DNA of 64,000 nucleotides, taken from contig NZ_CP032624.1 in assembly GCF_003627055.1 (NCBI RefSeq), positions 1,922,001 to 1,986,000 on the forward strand, in the 5' to 3' direction. A program made the position numbers and the translations under genes. Every line of letters begins with the position of its first letter. The first letter of the stretch is position 1. The DNA comes from Gryllotalpicola protaetiae (GTDB lineage: Bacteria; Actinomycetota; Actinomycetes; Actinomycetales; Microbacteriaceae). This document shows positions 8,332 through 16,521 of this stretch, one piece after another. The notes under the pieces were generated by a model, which worked only from the letters and a program-made list of their open reading frames with translations, had not been told where the DNA came from and searched no databases.

Positions 8332-9788
8332 CAGCTGATCCTCTCTGTGAATCGATGCACGGGAATCTGCGCGGCGCGGTCGATCGCGTCGATGCCGGTC
8401 CATTCGACGCGCTCGAGTGAGCTCGGGTCGACGTCGCCATGTCTGACGGCAAGCACGACGAGACCGACTACGCTCGCCACGCCCTGGGTGGCCGGCCATC
8501 GCGCGAGTAGTTCACCAATCGTCGCCGGTCCATCCGCCACTGCTGCATTCACGTTCCGCTCCAGCTCGTCGAAGTCGATCTCGGTCTCGCGGGCGAGCAA
8601 ACGCAAGGCCTCCAGGTCGACAACGGGCGCTTCCGACGTGTCGAGCGTCGCGGGCGCAGCGAAGTCGGCCGGGTCGTGAAGAGAAAGCTCCCCTGCTGTG
8701 CTCAGAGGAAGGGCGGTGAGGTCCAGGTCGATCGCGGTCTGCCGATACGGTTTGGTGTGGGCGGAAGCTTGCACCGCGGCCGCCAAGGCGCGCTGAACGC
8801 TTCGCCGCAGCACCCGTTCGCGCTGGTAGTCCTGCTGCTGCACATACCGGCGCAGGCTCCGTGCGAACACGGTCAGTGCGCCGTGGATTTCGGTGCTCCG
8901 GTCTCGTAGCGTGCGCAGGAAGCTGCGGAGCACGCGGCGCTCTGCCGGGCTGAGGCCGCCCGCGAATTCGCGATCCAAGACTGAGCGGATGTCCGACTCA
9001 AGCGTGGCGCTGCGCTCAGGGTCCAGCAGCAGCGAAGTGAACGCCACGAAGGTGCGCCCCTCGTCGGAGCTCTCGATCAGATTGACGCCTCGGAAGATGT
9101 CGTCGATCACGGTTGTGTTCGAGTCGTCGCCATCGAGGATGCCCGCCCGCACCTCGCCGTTGAGCTCCTCGAAGCGCGCCCGGACGCGCGCAAAATCTGT
9201 GGGAAGGTCGGCGGCCTGTTCCAGAATGTCTGCAACGCGCTCGAGCGCTCGTGAAGGCTCGATCGTGTGTACCTCGCCCCCAGATTCAAGGCGCGCGATC
9301 TCCGCGTCGAGCCGCTCGCGCTCGGCGACAAGCGCCCCGAGGCGGCGCGTGGCGTCTGGATCGGATTCGAGGGCGAGTTCATGCAGTTGCGCTGCGAGAC
9401 TCGCGAGTCGCGACTCGGTCAGAGAGGTCGTCGGCGCTTCAAGGCGATCGACGATACGGATGGCAGCAAGCGCGGCCGGCGACAGTTCCAAGGTCTCACC
9501 GCGCGATTCGACCGCGGCTCGCCGAGTCAGCAGACCGGCCTCGCGCCAATCGGCGCAGTATGCCTTGGCGTTCTTCGCTCGCGGCAGATCGAAGTGCTCG
9601 CGAAGCTCGATCAGGTCGGCGTCGATCGCCTCGTACAGATCGTCGGCGGCCACTCGTCGGTTCTCCGCACCGAGATGCGTCAGAAGAAGAGCAGCGACGA
9701 TCGCCACGCCGTCGGACCTGAGCATCCGCATCGCCGCATCGGACTCGACCAGACGCTGATACCGCAGTGCGTCGCTCAGCGCAGTCAT
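8331..9788 (-). CDS. jetA: Wadjet protein JetA (DUF3375, MukF-like kleisin)
   Basis: JetA is the kleisin subunit that closes the JetC ring and binds JetB. The 485-residue protein starts at the ATG at 9788 (MTALSDALRYQ) preceded by GGGAG 6 bases upstream. Its N-terminal half carries the DUF3375 features: a helical winged-helix region with the segment HFDLPRAKNAKAYCADW, then a coiled-coil stretch around residues 130-170 and long helices to the C-terminus. It is the first gene of the operon and is divergent from pheA with only 117 bases between the starts, so the promoter must lie in that spacer; I cannot see a convincing -35/-10 pair for this direction. All four Wadjet genes are intact and translationally coupled. 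Confidence 0.92.
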   Translation of the reverse strand: MTALSDALRYQRLVESDAAMRMLRSDGVAIVAALLLTHLGAENRRVAADDLYEAIDADLIELREHFDLPRAKNAKAYCADWREAGLLTRRAAVESRGETLELSPAALAAIRIVDRLEAPTTSLTESRLASLAAQLHELALESDPDATRRLGALVAERERLDAEIARLESGGEVHTIEPSRALERVADILEQAADLPTDFARVRARFEELNGEVRAGILDGDDSNTTVIDDIFRGVNLIESSDEGRTFVAFTSLLLDPERSATLESDIRSVLDREFAGGLSPAERRVLRSFLRTLRDRSTEIHGALTVFARSLRRYVQQQDYQRERVLRRSVQRALAAAVQASAHTKPYRQTAIDLDLTALPLSTAGELSLHDPADFAAPATLDTSEAPVVDLEALRLLARETEIDFDELERNVNAAVADGPATIGELLARWPATQGVASVVGLVVLAVRHGDVDPSSLERVEWTGIDAIDRAAQIPVHRFTERIS

Positions 9789-9892
9789 CGTCCGCTCCCT
9801 TCCCGCCCATTCGGGGTCTTCGCATCGAAGCTAGAGCACCCCACCGACATCGAGCGAGGTCCCTGAGTGCGGGGGTCGTGACACCCCGCCAC

Positions 9893-9898
9893 TACCCT
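9893..9898 (+). promoter_or_regulatory. Probable -10 element of pheA (leaderless)
   Basis: TACCCT fits the TANNNT pattern and ends 7 bases before the GTG start of pheA. No good Shine-Dalgarno sequence precedes the GTG. This spacing is what leaderless actinobacterial mRNAs show. The surrounding 117-base spacer also carries a CCCTGAGTGC direct repeat (9861-9870 and 9895-9904) flanking a GCGGGG/CCCCGC stem, of unknown meaning. Confidence 0.45.
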
Positions 9899-9905
9899 GA
9901 GTGCT

Positions 9906-10865
9906 GTGAGCGAGACCTACAGCTACCTCGGCCCGGCCGGCACCTTCACCGAGCTCGCGCTGAAGCAGGTCGAGGAAGCCCACGGCAAGCCGTGGCGCGC
10001 GGTCAACAACGTGGGCGAGGCTCTCGACGACGTCGTCACGGGCCGCTCGAAGGCGGCGGTCATCGCGATCGAGAACTCGATCGACGGCGGGGTCTCCGCC
10101 ACGCAGGACGCGCTCGCGACCATCCCCGACCTGCGCATCACCGGCGAGTACCTCGTCCCGGTCGGCTTCGTCCTGGTCGCACGCCCTGGCACGACACTGG
10201 CCGACGTCAAGACGATCGCCGCCCACCCTGTCGCCTACGCGCAGTGCCGCGGCTGGCTCGACAGGAACCTCCCCGACCACGCGCACCTGCCCGCGGGCAG
10301 CAACGTGCAGGCGGCGACCCAGCTGCTGGAGACGGACGCCGAAGGCAACAACAGCTCGGTTGCCGACGCCGCCATCGCCCCGCCCACGATCGTCGATCAC
10401 CACGCCCTCGACGTCCTCGCAGAGGGCATCATCGACAACGACAACTCGGTCACCCGGTTCGCCCTGGTGAGCCGAACGAAGGCGATCCCCGAGCCGACCG
10501 GCGCCGACAAGACCAGCCTCATCGCCGAGCTGCCTGCCGATGCCCCCGGCTCGCTCGTCGAGCTGCTCGAGCAGTTCTCGACCCGCGGCGTCAACATGAG
10601 CCTGCTCGAGTCGCGGCCCATCGGCGACGCCCTCGGCAGGCACCGCTTCATCATCGACCTCGAGGGCCACATCACCGAGGAGCGCATCGCCGATGCCCTG
10701 CTCGGTCTCTACCGCTTCACACCGCGCGTGATCTTCCTCGGCTCCTACCCGCGCGCCGACCGCCAGCCGGCCGACTTCGATCAGCGCTACGCAGACGAGG
10801 TGTTCGTCGAGGCGCGCGACTGGCTCCGCGGGCTGCTGTCAGAAGAGCCAGAGACGGATTCCTGA
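9906..10865 (+). CDS. pheA: Prephenate dehydratase (PDT catalytic domain plus ACT domain)
   Basis: Converts prephenate to phenylpyruvate, the committed step of phenylalanine synthesis, in the cytoplasm. The 319-residue monofunctional form has the periplasmic-binding-like PDT domain (residues 1-190) beginning YSYLGPAGTFTE, with the conserved segments IAIENSIDGGVSATQD and NNSSVADAAIAP and a region ending in TRFALVSR. It is followed by a C-terminal ACT domain (about 200-285), including the phenylalanine-sensing motif ESRPIGDALG. The ACT domain implies feedback inhibition by phenylalanine. The start is GTG at 9906. Its last 79 bases overlap the 3' end of the convergent GDSL hydrolase gene, which is unusual for a housekeeping gene. 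No chorismate mutase domain is present. Confidence 0.96.
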   Translation: MSETYSYLGPAGTFTELALKQVEEAHGKPWRAVNNVGEALDDVVTGRSKAAVIAIENSIDGGVSATQDALATIPDLRITGEYLVPVGFVLVARPGTTLADVKTIAAHPVAYAQCRGWLDRNLPDHAHLPAGSNVQAATQLLETDAEGNNSSVADAAIAPPTIVDHHALDVLAEGIIDNDNSVTRFALVSRTKAIPEPTGADKTSLIAELPADAPGSLVELLEQFSTRGVNMSLLESRPIGDALGRHRFIIDLEGHITEERIADALLGLYRFTPRVIFLGSYPRADRQPADFDQRYADEVFVEARDWLRGLLSEEPETDS

Positions 10866-11638
10866 TCGGCAGGGCTCTGAGCCCGAAGCACCTGCTCGAG
10901 CCGGTCCTCCACCGCAGCCTCGAAGGCGTTCGCCCACACGTCGTAGCCTCGGTCGTTCGGGTGGAACAGGTCGCCCGCGAACTGCGTGGCGACGCCCAGC
11001 ATGCCCTCCTGCTTCATCGTCTCGTGCAGGTCGACGACGCGCAGGCCGTGGCGGGCGGCGGCCGCCCGAAGCATCCGATTGGCCTGCACCGCTGTGCGCT
11101 CACCCGGCAGGAAGTAGAAACTCGGCAGGTCGGCGACGATCGCGTGGGCCGGAAGGCGCGAGAGCACCTCGTCGATCTGCGACGAGAACCGCGCAGCGTC
11201 CCACCCGGCGATGTCGTTCGCCCCGATGCAGACGGTCACGATCGCGTCCGCGACGAGCTCGGGTCTGAGCCTGGCGAACCGGGGCAGCTCCTTCTCGAGC
11301 GCGGTGGACAGCGTCGCGCCCGAGATGCCGAGATTGATGACACGGATGCTTCGCCCTGACAGCTTCTCGAGTCGCTTCGCGATCACGCCGACGTAGCTGC
11401 GCGCGGGCCGCGAGGCGCCGATGCCCTGCGCTGCCGAATCGCCGATCGCGATGTAGAGGACGTCGCCCGGCAGTTCGCGCCGCGCGCGCCAGTAGGCGCT
11501 GTGCACCGGGATGTTGTCGGCCAGAATCCGCTGCCACGTGGCCTGCCGTTTCATCAGCCAGCGGTACCAGGCGTATCCGCCCCCGACGGCCGCAGCGGTG
11601 ACGCCGACGGCGAGCAGGGCCTTCGAGCTTCGGCGCAT
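10787..11638 (-). CDS. SGNH/GDSL-family secreted or membrane-anchored hydrolase
   Basis: Likely esterase or lipase of the SGNH fold. The 283-residue protein starts at ATG 11638 (MRRSSKALLAVGV); a far longer in-frame reading to 13009 is shadow of the lipid kinase and serS and is rejected. An N-terminal hydrophobic segment (about residues 6-24) looks like an uncleaved anchor or signal. The four SGNH blocks are present: GDSAAQGIG (nucleophile near S68), NLGISGAT (Gly), IGANDIAGW (Asn near 141) and DLFHPND (Asp/His). Five bases separate it from the lipid kinase stop upstream, so the two form an operon. The substrate is unknown; the pairing suggests lipid turnover, which is inference. The final 26 codons overlap pheA and encode a Ser-rich tail. 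Confidence 0.88.
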   Translation of the reverse strand: MRRSSKALLAVGVTAAAVGGGYAWYRWLMKRQATWQRILADNIPVHSAYWRARRELPGDVLYIAIGDSAAQGIGASRPARSYVGVIAKRLEKLSGRSIRVINLGISGATLSTALEKELPRFARLRPELVADAIVTVCIGANDIAGWDAARFSSQIDEVLSRLPAHAIVADLPSFYFLPGERTAVQANRMLRAAAARHGLRVVDLHETMKQEGMLGVATQFAGDLFHPNDRGYDVWANAFEAAVEDRLEQVLRAQSPADQESVSGSSDSSPRSQSRASTNTSSA

Positions 11639-11643
11639 GGGCT

Positions 11644-12657
11644 CTACGGTACGCGCACGATCAGCGACCCCGGGTCGTTCCGGAACACCGCCTTCTGCGC
11701 GACGCCGAACTCGTCGCCGTCGAGTTCCGCGGCGACGGGCGAGTCGAGCTTCACGGTGATCACCGGTCCCCGCGCGTACTCGAGCACGTTCGGCGACAGC
11801 CGCGACTGGATGCGCAGCAGCTTCCGCCCGAGCTTCGTGTGCCGCAGCACGAGGTTCTCCCACAGGATCGTGCGGCCGATGTACAGCCAGCCGAAGATCG
11901 TGCGCGGGTGCATGATCGCGACGTCGAGCACCCCGTCGTCGATCTGCGCGTCGGGGATCAGCTCGGCGCCGCCCGGCAGCCCGCCGACGTTGCCGACGAG
12001 CACCGAGTGGGTGTCGAAGGTGTGGGTCGCCTGCGAGCCGTCGGCGTTCTTGATGACGATCTTCGACCGCACGGGCTTCGAGGTGATGACCGAACGCAGG
12101 ATGCCGTCGATGTACGCGATCCAGCCGAACCGCTCTTTGAGGAAGGGGTTGGTGTTCGCGATCATGGCGGCGTCGACGCCGACGCCCGCGACGACCGTGA
12201 ACGGATTCTCGGTCGCGACGCCGTCGGGCGACGTGAACTCGGCCAGCCCGACGTCGACGACGCGGTCCTGGCCGCTGAACGCCACCTCGACGGCGGCGTC
12301 CGCGTTCCCGATCGGCAGTCCGAGGTTGCGTGCGAGCAGGTTGCCGGTGCCGCTCGGCACGATTCCGAGCGCGACACCGGTGTGGCGCAGCGCGCCGGCG
12401 ACCGCGCGCACGGTGCCGTCGCCGCCCGAGGCGATCACGAGGCGCGCACCTGCTGCGACGGCGCGCCGCGCGGCATCCGCCCCCTCGTCCTCGATCGTCG
12501 TCTCGAACCAGAGCGGTTTGCCCGCACCCGTCGAATAGGCGTGCCGCGAGATCGCCTGCCGTACCCGCATCGGGTCGCCCTTGACCGGGTTCACGACCGC
12601 GGCGACCGTGTTCGTGAGCGCGCTGGCGCGCTCGATCTCGGGCGCTGGGTCGCTCAT
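11644..12657 (-). CDS. Diacylglycerol kinase-family lipid kinase (DAGK_cat)
   Basis: Predicted to phosphorylate diacylglycerol or a related lipid with ATP at the inner membrane face. The 337-residue protein contains the NADK-like catalytic domain with VVNPVKG (about 21-27), the nucleotide-binding [11 protein letters not shown] (GGDGT at 78-82) and [13 protein letters not shown] (about 102-115), then the C-terminal beta domain carrying [14 protein letters not shown]. This matches the bacterial DgkB/YegS group in length. The start ATG at 12657 lies only 35 bases from the divergent serS start. It leads a two-gene unit with the GDSL hydrolase. The exact lipid (diacylglycerol, sphingoid or phosphatidylglycerol-like) cannot be read from sequence. 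Confidence 0.9.
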   Translation of the reverse strand: MSDPAPEIERASALTNTVAAVVNPVKGDPMRVRQAISRHAYSTGAGKPLWFETTIEDEGADAARRAVAAGARLVIASGGDGTVRAVAGALRHTGVALGIVPSGTGNLLARNLGLPIGNADAAVEVAFSGQDRVVDVGLAEFTSPDGVATENPFTVVAGVGVDAAMIANTNPFLKERFGWIAYIDGILRSVITSKPVRSKIVIKNADGSQATHTFDTHSVLVGNVGGLPGGAELIPDAQIDDGVLDVAIMHPRTIFGWLYIGRTILWENLVLRHTKLGRKLLRIQSRLSPNVLEYARGPVITVKLDSPVAAELDGDEFGVAQKAVFRNDPGSLIVRVP

Positions 12658-12679
12658 TCGACCAAATTACCCTGACCTC

Positions 12680-12685
12680 TAGACT
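12680..12685 (+). promoter_or_regulatory. Probable -10 element of serS (leaderless)
   Basis: TAGACT ends 7 bases before the GTG of serS, with no Shine-Dalgarno sequence in the gap, so the transcript probably starts at or next to the start codon. The same hexamer lies 6 bases before the tRNA-Ser(TGA) gene. Confidence 0.5.
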
Positions 12686-12692
12686 TAACGGC

Positions 12693-13973
12693 GTGATCGA
12701 CCCTGTTCTGCTGCGCGAGAATCCCGACGTCGTCAGAGCCTCGCAGGCGGCCAGGGGCGAGTCCCCCGACACGGTCGACGCGGCGCTCGCCGCCGACCAA
12801 CAGCGTCGGGCGGCGATCACCGAGTTCGAGTCGCTGCGCGCCGAGCAGAACGCGCACGGCAAGCTGGTCGCGAAGGCTCCGAAGGAAGAGAAGCAGGCGC
12901 TCGTCGCGCAGGCCCAGCAGCTGGCCGCGCGCGTCAAGGCGGCGCAGGCCGCGGTCACCGACGCCGAGGCGGACTTCGAGGCATCCGTTCGCCGCCTCGG
13001 CAACGTCATCGTCGCTGGGGTCCCGTCGGGCGGGGAGGACGACTACGTCGTCGTCAAGACGGTCGGCGAGATCCCGACCTTCGACTTCGAGCCGCGCGAC
13101 CACCTCGAGCTCGGCGAGCTGCTCGGTGCCATCGACATGGTGCGCGGCGCGAAGGTCTCGGGTTCGCGCTTCGACTTCCTGCGCGGCATCGGCGCGCGTC
13201 TCGAGCTCGCGATCATGAACCTCGCTCTTGACAAGGCACTCGCGAACGACTTCGTGCCGCTCATCACGCCGACGCTCGTGAAGCCCGAGATCATGCAGGG
13301 CACCGGATTCCTGGGCGCGCACGCCGATGAGATCTACCGCCTCGAGGCGGACGACCTGTACCTCACGGGCACGAGCGAGGTTGCGCTCGCCGGGTACCAC
13401 TCCGATGAGATCCTCGACCTCGAGGCAGGGCCGCTGCGCTACGCCGGCTGGTCGACCTGCTACCGGCGCGAGGCGGGGTCCGCAGGCAAGGACACCCGCG
13501 GCATCATCCGCGTGCACCAGTTCAACAAGCTCGAGATGTTCGTCTACGCCAAGCCGGAGGACGCGGAGGCCGAGCACGCCCGCCTGCTCGGCTGGCAGGA
13601 GGAGATGATGGCGGCGCTCGGGCTGAGCTACCGCGTCATCGACACCGCCGCGGGCGATCTCGGCTCGAGCGCCGCCCGCAAGTACGACGTCGAGGCGTGG
13701 GTGCCCACGCAGGGCACCTACCGCGAGCTCACGTCGACCTCGAACTGCACGACGTTCCAGGCGCGCCGGCTCGGCATCCGCTACCGGCCCGGCGACGAGG
13801 TCGGCGCGAAGACCGCCGCGGTCGCGACCCTCAACGGCACGCTCGCGACCACCCGCTGGATCGTCGCACTCCTCGAGACGCACCAGCTGGCCGACGGCTC
13901 TGTACGCGTGCCGGAGGCGCTGCGGCCCTACCTCGGCGGCCTCGAGCTCATCACTCCGGTCGCGGCCCGATAG
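12693..13973 (+). CDS. serS: Seryl-tRNA synthetase
   Basis: Charges tRNA-Ser with serine. The 426-residue class II synthetase has the N-terminal antiparallel coiled-coil arm (residues about 25-100, rich in A, E, Q and K) that grips the long variable arm of tRNA-Ser, then the catalytic core. Visible core motifs are [12 protein letters not shown], motif 2 [18 protein letters not shown] followed by HQFNKLEMF, and motif 3 with [21 protein letters not shown] split across the active site. The start is GTG at 12693 ([11 protein letters not shown], the usual N-terminus of the family). Its substrate genes, two tRNA-Ser, lie 2.2-4 kb downstream. The stop TAG overlaps the GTG of the next gene by one base. 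Confidence 0.98.
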   Translation: MIDPVLLRENPDVVRASQAARGESPDTVDAALAADQQRRAAITEFESLRAEQNAHGKLVAKAPKEEKQALVAQAQQLAARVKAAQAAVTDAEADFEASVRRLGNVIVAGVPSGGEDDYVVVKTVGEIPTFDFEPRDHLELGELLGAIDMVRGAKVSGSRFDFLRGIGARLELAIMNLALDKALANDFVPLITPTLVKPEIMQGTGFLGAHADEIYRLEADDLYLTGTSEVALAGYHSDEILDLEAGPLRYAGWSTCYRREAGSAGKDTRGIIRVHQFNKLEMFVYAKPEDAEAEHARLLGWQEEMMAALGLSYRVIDTAAGDLGSSAARKYDVEAWVPTQGTYRELTSTSNCTTFQARRLGIRYRPGDEVGAKTAAVATLNGTLATTRWIVALLETHQLADGSVRVPEALRPYLGGLELITPVAAR

Positions 13974-14779
13974 TGGCATCCCCGCGCCGCCTGTTGATCG
14001 GCCTCGACGTCGACGGCACCCTGATCCGCCTCGACGAGACGATCTCGCCGGCGGTGCACGAGCAGGTCGACCGGGTGCAGCGCCTCGGCCACGAGGTCAC
14101 GCTCGCGACCGGCCGCAGCTGGGAGACCGCGCAGCCGATCCTCGCGAAGCTCGGCCTCACGCCCGAGTTCGTCGTGTGCTCCAACGGCGCGCTCATCATG
14201 CAGCGCGATGCGGCAGAGCCGAGCGGCTATCGCCGCGAATGGGTCGAGACCTTCGACCCGAGCGAGGTGCTGCGCACCATTCGCGGCCATCTGCCGCGCG
14301 GCAGCTACATGGTCGAGGATGCGACGGGCTTCCGCCGGTACACCGAGGGCATGAACGACTGGGAGCTCACGGGCGCTGAGCAGGTCGACTTCGACCAGCT
14401 CTCGCACTTCCCCGCGAGCCGCGTCGTCGTGACCGCGCCCGAGCTCGACAACAACGAGTTCCTCGAGCTCGTGCGCGCCATGGGGCTCAACCAGGTGTCC
14501 TACTCGATCGGCTGGACGGCCTGGCTCGACATCGCGCCCATGGGCGTCAACAAGGGCACCGCGATGGCGCGGGTACGAGATGAATTGCGGATTCCCGGGT
14601 CAGACGTCCTCGTCGCGGGCGACGGGCGCAATGACCTCGAGATGTTCGAGTGGGCCGTCGCGGGCGGCGGCCGCGCGGTCGCCATGGGGCAGGCGCCCGA
14701 TGAGTTGAAGGCGGTCGCGAGCGAGGTCACCGCGACCGTCGACGAGGACGGCCTGGCGAGGGTTCTCGCGGCGCTCTGA
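13973..14779 (+). CDS. HAD-superfamily hydrolase, Cof-type (IIB) sugar-phosphatase-like
   Basis: A 268-residue Cof-type phosphatase likely acting on phosphorylated sugars or related metabolites. It starts with a GTG at 13973 that shares a base with the serS stop (TAGTG), giving MASPRRLLIGLDVDGTL. Motif I DVDGT supplies the nucleophile D12 and the acid D14; motif II TGRSW follows; the cap domain spans about 85-190; motif III is the lysine in GVNKGTAM and motif IV is GDGRNDLEMFEWA. All four motifs are complete. Coupling to serS is typical of compact actinobacterial operons and need not mean functional linkage. The substrate is unknown. Confidence 0.92.
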   Translation: MASPRRLLIGLDVDGTLIRLDETISPAVHEQVDRVQRLGHEVTLATGRSWETAQPILAKLGLTPEFVVCSNGALIMQRDAAEPSGYRREWVETFDPSEVLRTIRGHLPRGSYMVEDATGFRRYTEGMNDWELTGAEQVDFDQLSHFPASRVVVTAPELDNNEFLELVRAMGLNQVSYSIGWTAWLDIAPMGVNKGTAMARVRDELRIPGSDVLVAGDGRNDLEMFEWAVAGGGRAVAMGQAPDELKAVASEVTATVDEDGLARVLAAL

Positions 14780-14862
14780 GCGCGCTCTCTGAGTGCATTG
14801 CCAGGGCGCGTCTGGCAGGGTGGGTGAGTCTGTGCCCCCGACCCCCGCAGCAAAAGGACGTG

Positions 14863-16164
14863 ATGACCGAGCCCACGAACGCACAGCTGCGCCCCCGGCG
14901 CGGCCGTCCTGGCCGCCCGACCTCGATCGCCCGCCACGGGCGACTCACGCGCAGGCATCCGTTCGTCGCACTGGGCAAGATCCTCGCGGGAATCGCCGTC
15001 GTCGCCTCGGTGAGCGCGTTCTCGCTCGCAGGAATCGCGGTCGGCGATGTGGTGACGTCGACCAAGCCCGCCGTCGTGCTCGTCAACCCGACCACGCATA
15101 AAGAGGTCACGAAGCAGCAGGGCATCGCGGCGCTGCAGGGCTCGTTCAACGTGCTGCTGGCGGGCTCCGACTCCGGCGACGGCAACGCGGCGTACGGCAA
15201 GCGCGGCGAGAACCTCAACGACGTCACGATGGTGATGCACGTCTCCGCCGATCATCAGCACATCACCGTCGTCAGCTTCCCGCGCGACATGCTCGTGCCG
15301 ATCCCGTCGTGCCCGAAGGAGGACGGCAGCGGCAGCTACTCCGCGATGAGCTCGCAGAAGATCAACGTGTCGCTGTCATATGGCGGCCTCGCCTGCACCG
15401 TGCTCACGGTCGAGAAGCTCACCGGCCTGTCGATCCCCTACGCCGCGGTCATCCAGTTCGACGGCGTCGTCGACATGTCGAATGCGGTCGGCGGCGTGCC
15501 CGTGTGTCTCTCTGGCCCCATCAAGGACCCGTACACCGGCCTCAACCTTCCCGCAGGCACGAGCACCATCCAGGGCCAGCAGGCGCTCGCGTTCCTGCGC
15601 ACCCGGCACGGTGTCGGCGACGGGTCGGACCTCGGCCGCATCAGCAACCAGCAGGTGTTCCTCTCGTCTCTCGTGCGCACGATCAAGTCGGCCGACACCC
15701 TCGGCAACCCGCTCAAGGTGTATTCGCTGGCGAAGGCCGCTGCGTCGAACATGCAGCTGTCGACGTCGCTGTCGAACGTGCAGACGTTGGCCTCGATGGC
15801 GGTCGCGCTGAAGGGCGCCGACCTGTCGAACATCGTCTTCGTGCAGTTCCCGACGAACTACGTGCCGGGCGGCGGCGCCGTGGCGCCGGACCCCGCAGGC
15901 GAGCGCGCGCTGCTCACCGCACTGCAGAACGACGAGGCGGTGCAGGTCACCGGCAACACCGGCATCGGCTCTGTGCAGGACCCGACACATGCGACGACGG
16001 ATGCCGGCGCGACACCACCCGCCACAGCGGGCTCGACGCCGACGACGGCACCGAGCGACGGCGCCTCGGCCCCCGCGGGCTCCGGCGGCGCGGTGGCCCT
16101 TCCCGACCAGGTGCACGGCCAGTCGGCGAGCGACTACACCTGCTCGAAGCCCTTCAGCGGGTAG
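14863..16164 (+). CDS. LytR-CpsA-Psr (LCP) family cell-wall glycopolymer transferase, copy 1
   Basis: LCP enzymes move glycopolymers from undecaprenyl phosphate onto peptidoglycan outside the membrane. From the ATG at 14863 (preceded by AAAGGA 4 bases upstream; an earlier GTG at 14824 lacks such a site) the protein has 433 residues. A basic cytoplasmic N-terminus is followed by one membrane segment (about 35-60) and then the LCP domain with FNVLLAGSDSGDGN, LNDVTMVMHV and VVSFPRDMLVPIPSC carrying the conserved Arg/Asp. Further on are LPAGTSTIQGQQALAFLRTRHG and GDGSDLGRISNQQ. The C-terminus is Thr/Ala/Pro/Ser-rich and disordered, with a terminal Cys. A close paralogue follows after a tRNA gene. 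Confidence 0.94.
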   Translation: MTEPTNAQLRPRRGRPGRPTSIARHGRLTRRHPFVALGKILAGIAVVASVSAFSLAGIAVGDVVTSTKPAVVLVNPTTHKEVTKQQGIAALQGSFNVLLAGSDSGDGNAAYGKRGENLNDVTMVMHVSADHQHITVVSFPRDMLVPIPSCPKEDGSGSYSAMSSQKINVSLSYGGLACTVLTVEKLTGLSIPYAAVIQFDGVVDMSNAVGGVPVCLSGPIKDPYTGLNLPAGTSTIQGQQALAFLRTRHGVGDGSDLGRISNQQVFLSSLVRTIKSADTLGNPLKVYSLAKAAASNMQLSTSLSNVQTLASMAVALKGADLSNIVFVQFPTNYVPGGGAVAPDPAGERALLTALQNDEAVQVTGNTGIGSVQDPTHATTDAGATPPATAGSTPTTAPSDGASAPAGSGGAVALPDQVHGQSASDYTCSKPFSG

Positions 16165-16165
16165 G

Positions 16166-16171
16166 TAGACT
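16166..16171 (+). promoter_or_regulatory. Probable -10 element of tRNA-Ser(TGA)
   Basis: TAGACT lies one base after the stop codon of the first LCP gene and 6 bases before the tRNA 5' end. It matches the serS -10 hexamer exactly. Confidence 0.45.
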
Positions 16172-16177
16172 CGACGC

Positions 16178-16262
16178 GGATGCGTGGCAGAGCGGCCTAA
16201 TGCGGCGGTCTTGAAAACCGCTGACGAGCAATCGTCCGGGGGTTCAAATCCCTCCGCATCCG
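16178..16262 (+). tRNA. tRNA-Ser, anticodon TGA
   Basis: An 85-base class II tRNA. The acceptor stem GGATGCG (16178-16184) pairs with CGCATCC (16255-16261), with discriminator G at 16262 and no encoded CCA. The anticodon stem GCGGT/ACCGC encloses the loop CTTGAAA with TGA at 16212-16214. A long variable arm with complementary GACGA and TCGTC strands and the GTTCAAATC T-loop complete it. It reads UCN serine codons and is the substrate of the nearby serS product. Confidence 0.96.
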
Positions 16263-16271
16263 CCGCTGGGA

Positions 16272-16294
16272 GCGAGGGCCCGGTGGGCCCTCGC
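16272..16294 (+). terminator. Strong GC hairpin just after tRNA-Ser(TGA)
   Basis: A perfect 10-base stem, GCGAGGGCCC with GGGCCCTCGC, closed by a 3-base loop, starts 10 bases after the tRNA. There is no T-run, so it could be a terminator of the GC-only kind used in actinobacteria or a processing signal. Confidence 0.55.
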
Positions 16295-16303
16295 CGCGGC
16301 GGA

Positions 16304-16371
16304 TGCCGAGCGAGCTGCGCTCGCGAGGGGCAGCGCCTTTTGGGGTGCCTGCCGAGCGAGCTGCGCTCGCG
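16304..16371 (+). repeat. 22-base perfect direct repeat, each copy self-complementary
   Basis: TGCCGAGCGAGCTGCGCTCG followed by CG occurs at 16304-16325 and again at 16350-16371. Each copy can fold into a 6-base CGAGCG/CGCTCG stem with a 5-base loop. The pair sits between tRNA-Ser(TGA) and the second LCP gene. It may be a small REP-like element or a tandem attenuator. Confidence 0.7.
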
Positions 16372-16521
16372 CGGGGCTTCCCGGTTTACGCGAGTGACGA
16401 TGTGTTCTGGCCCCAGATCAGGGGAAGCATCCGTTACACCGCTGATATTCGCTACCTAGACGCTTGGGTCATAATGACCACGGGCGCCGATTTCGCGGCG
16501 CAGCGATCGTGTGGAGTGCAG

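Noticed and set aside
10787-13009. A 740-codon minus-strand open frame covering the GDSL gene and more
   Set aside because: Only the last 283 codons show SGNH motifs. The rest is Arg/Ala-rich shadow of the lipid kinase and serS.
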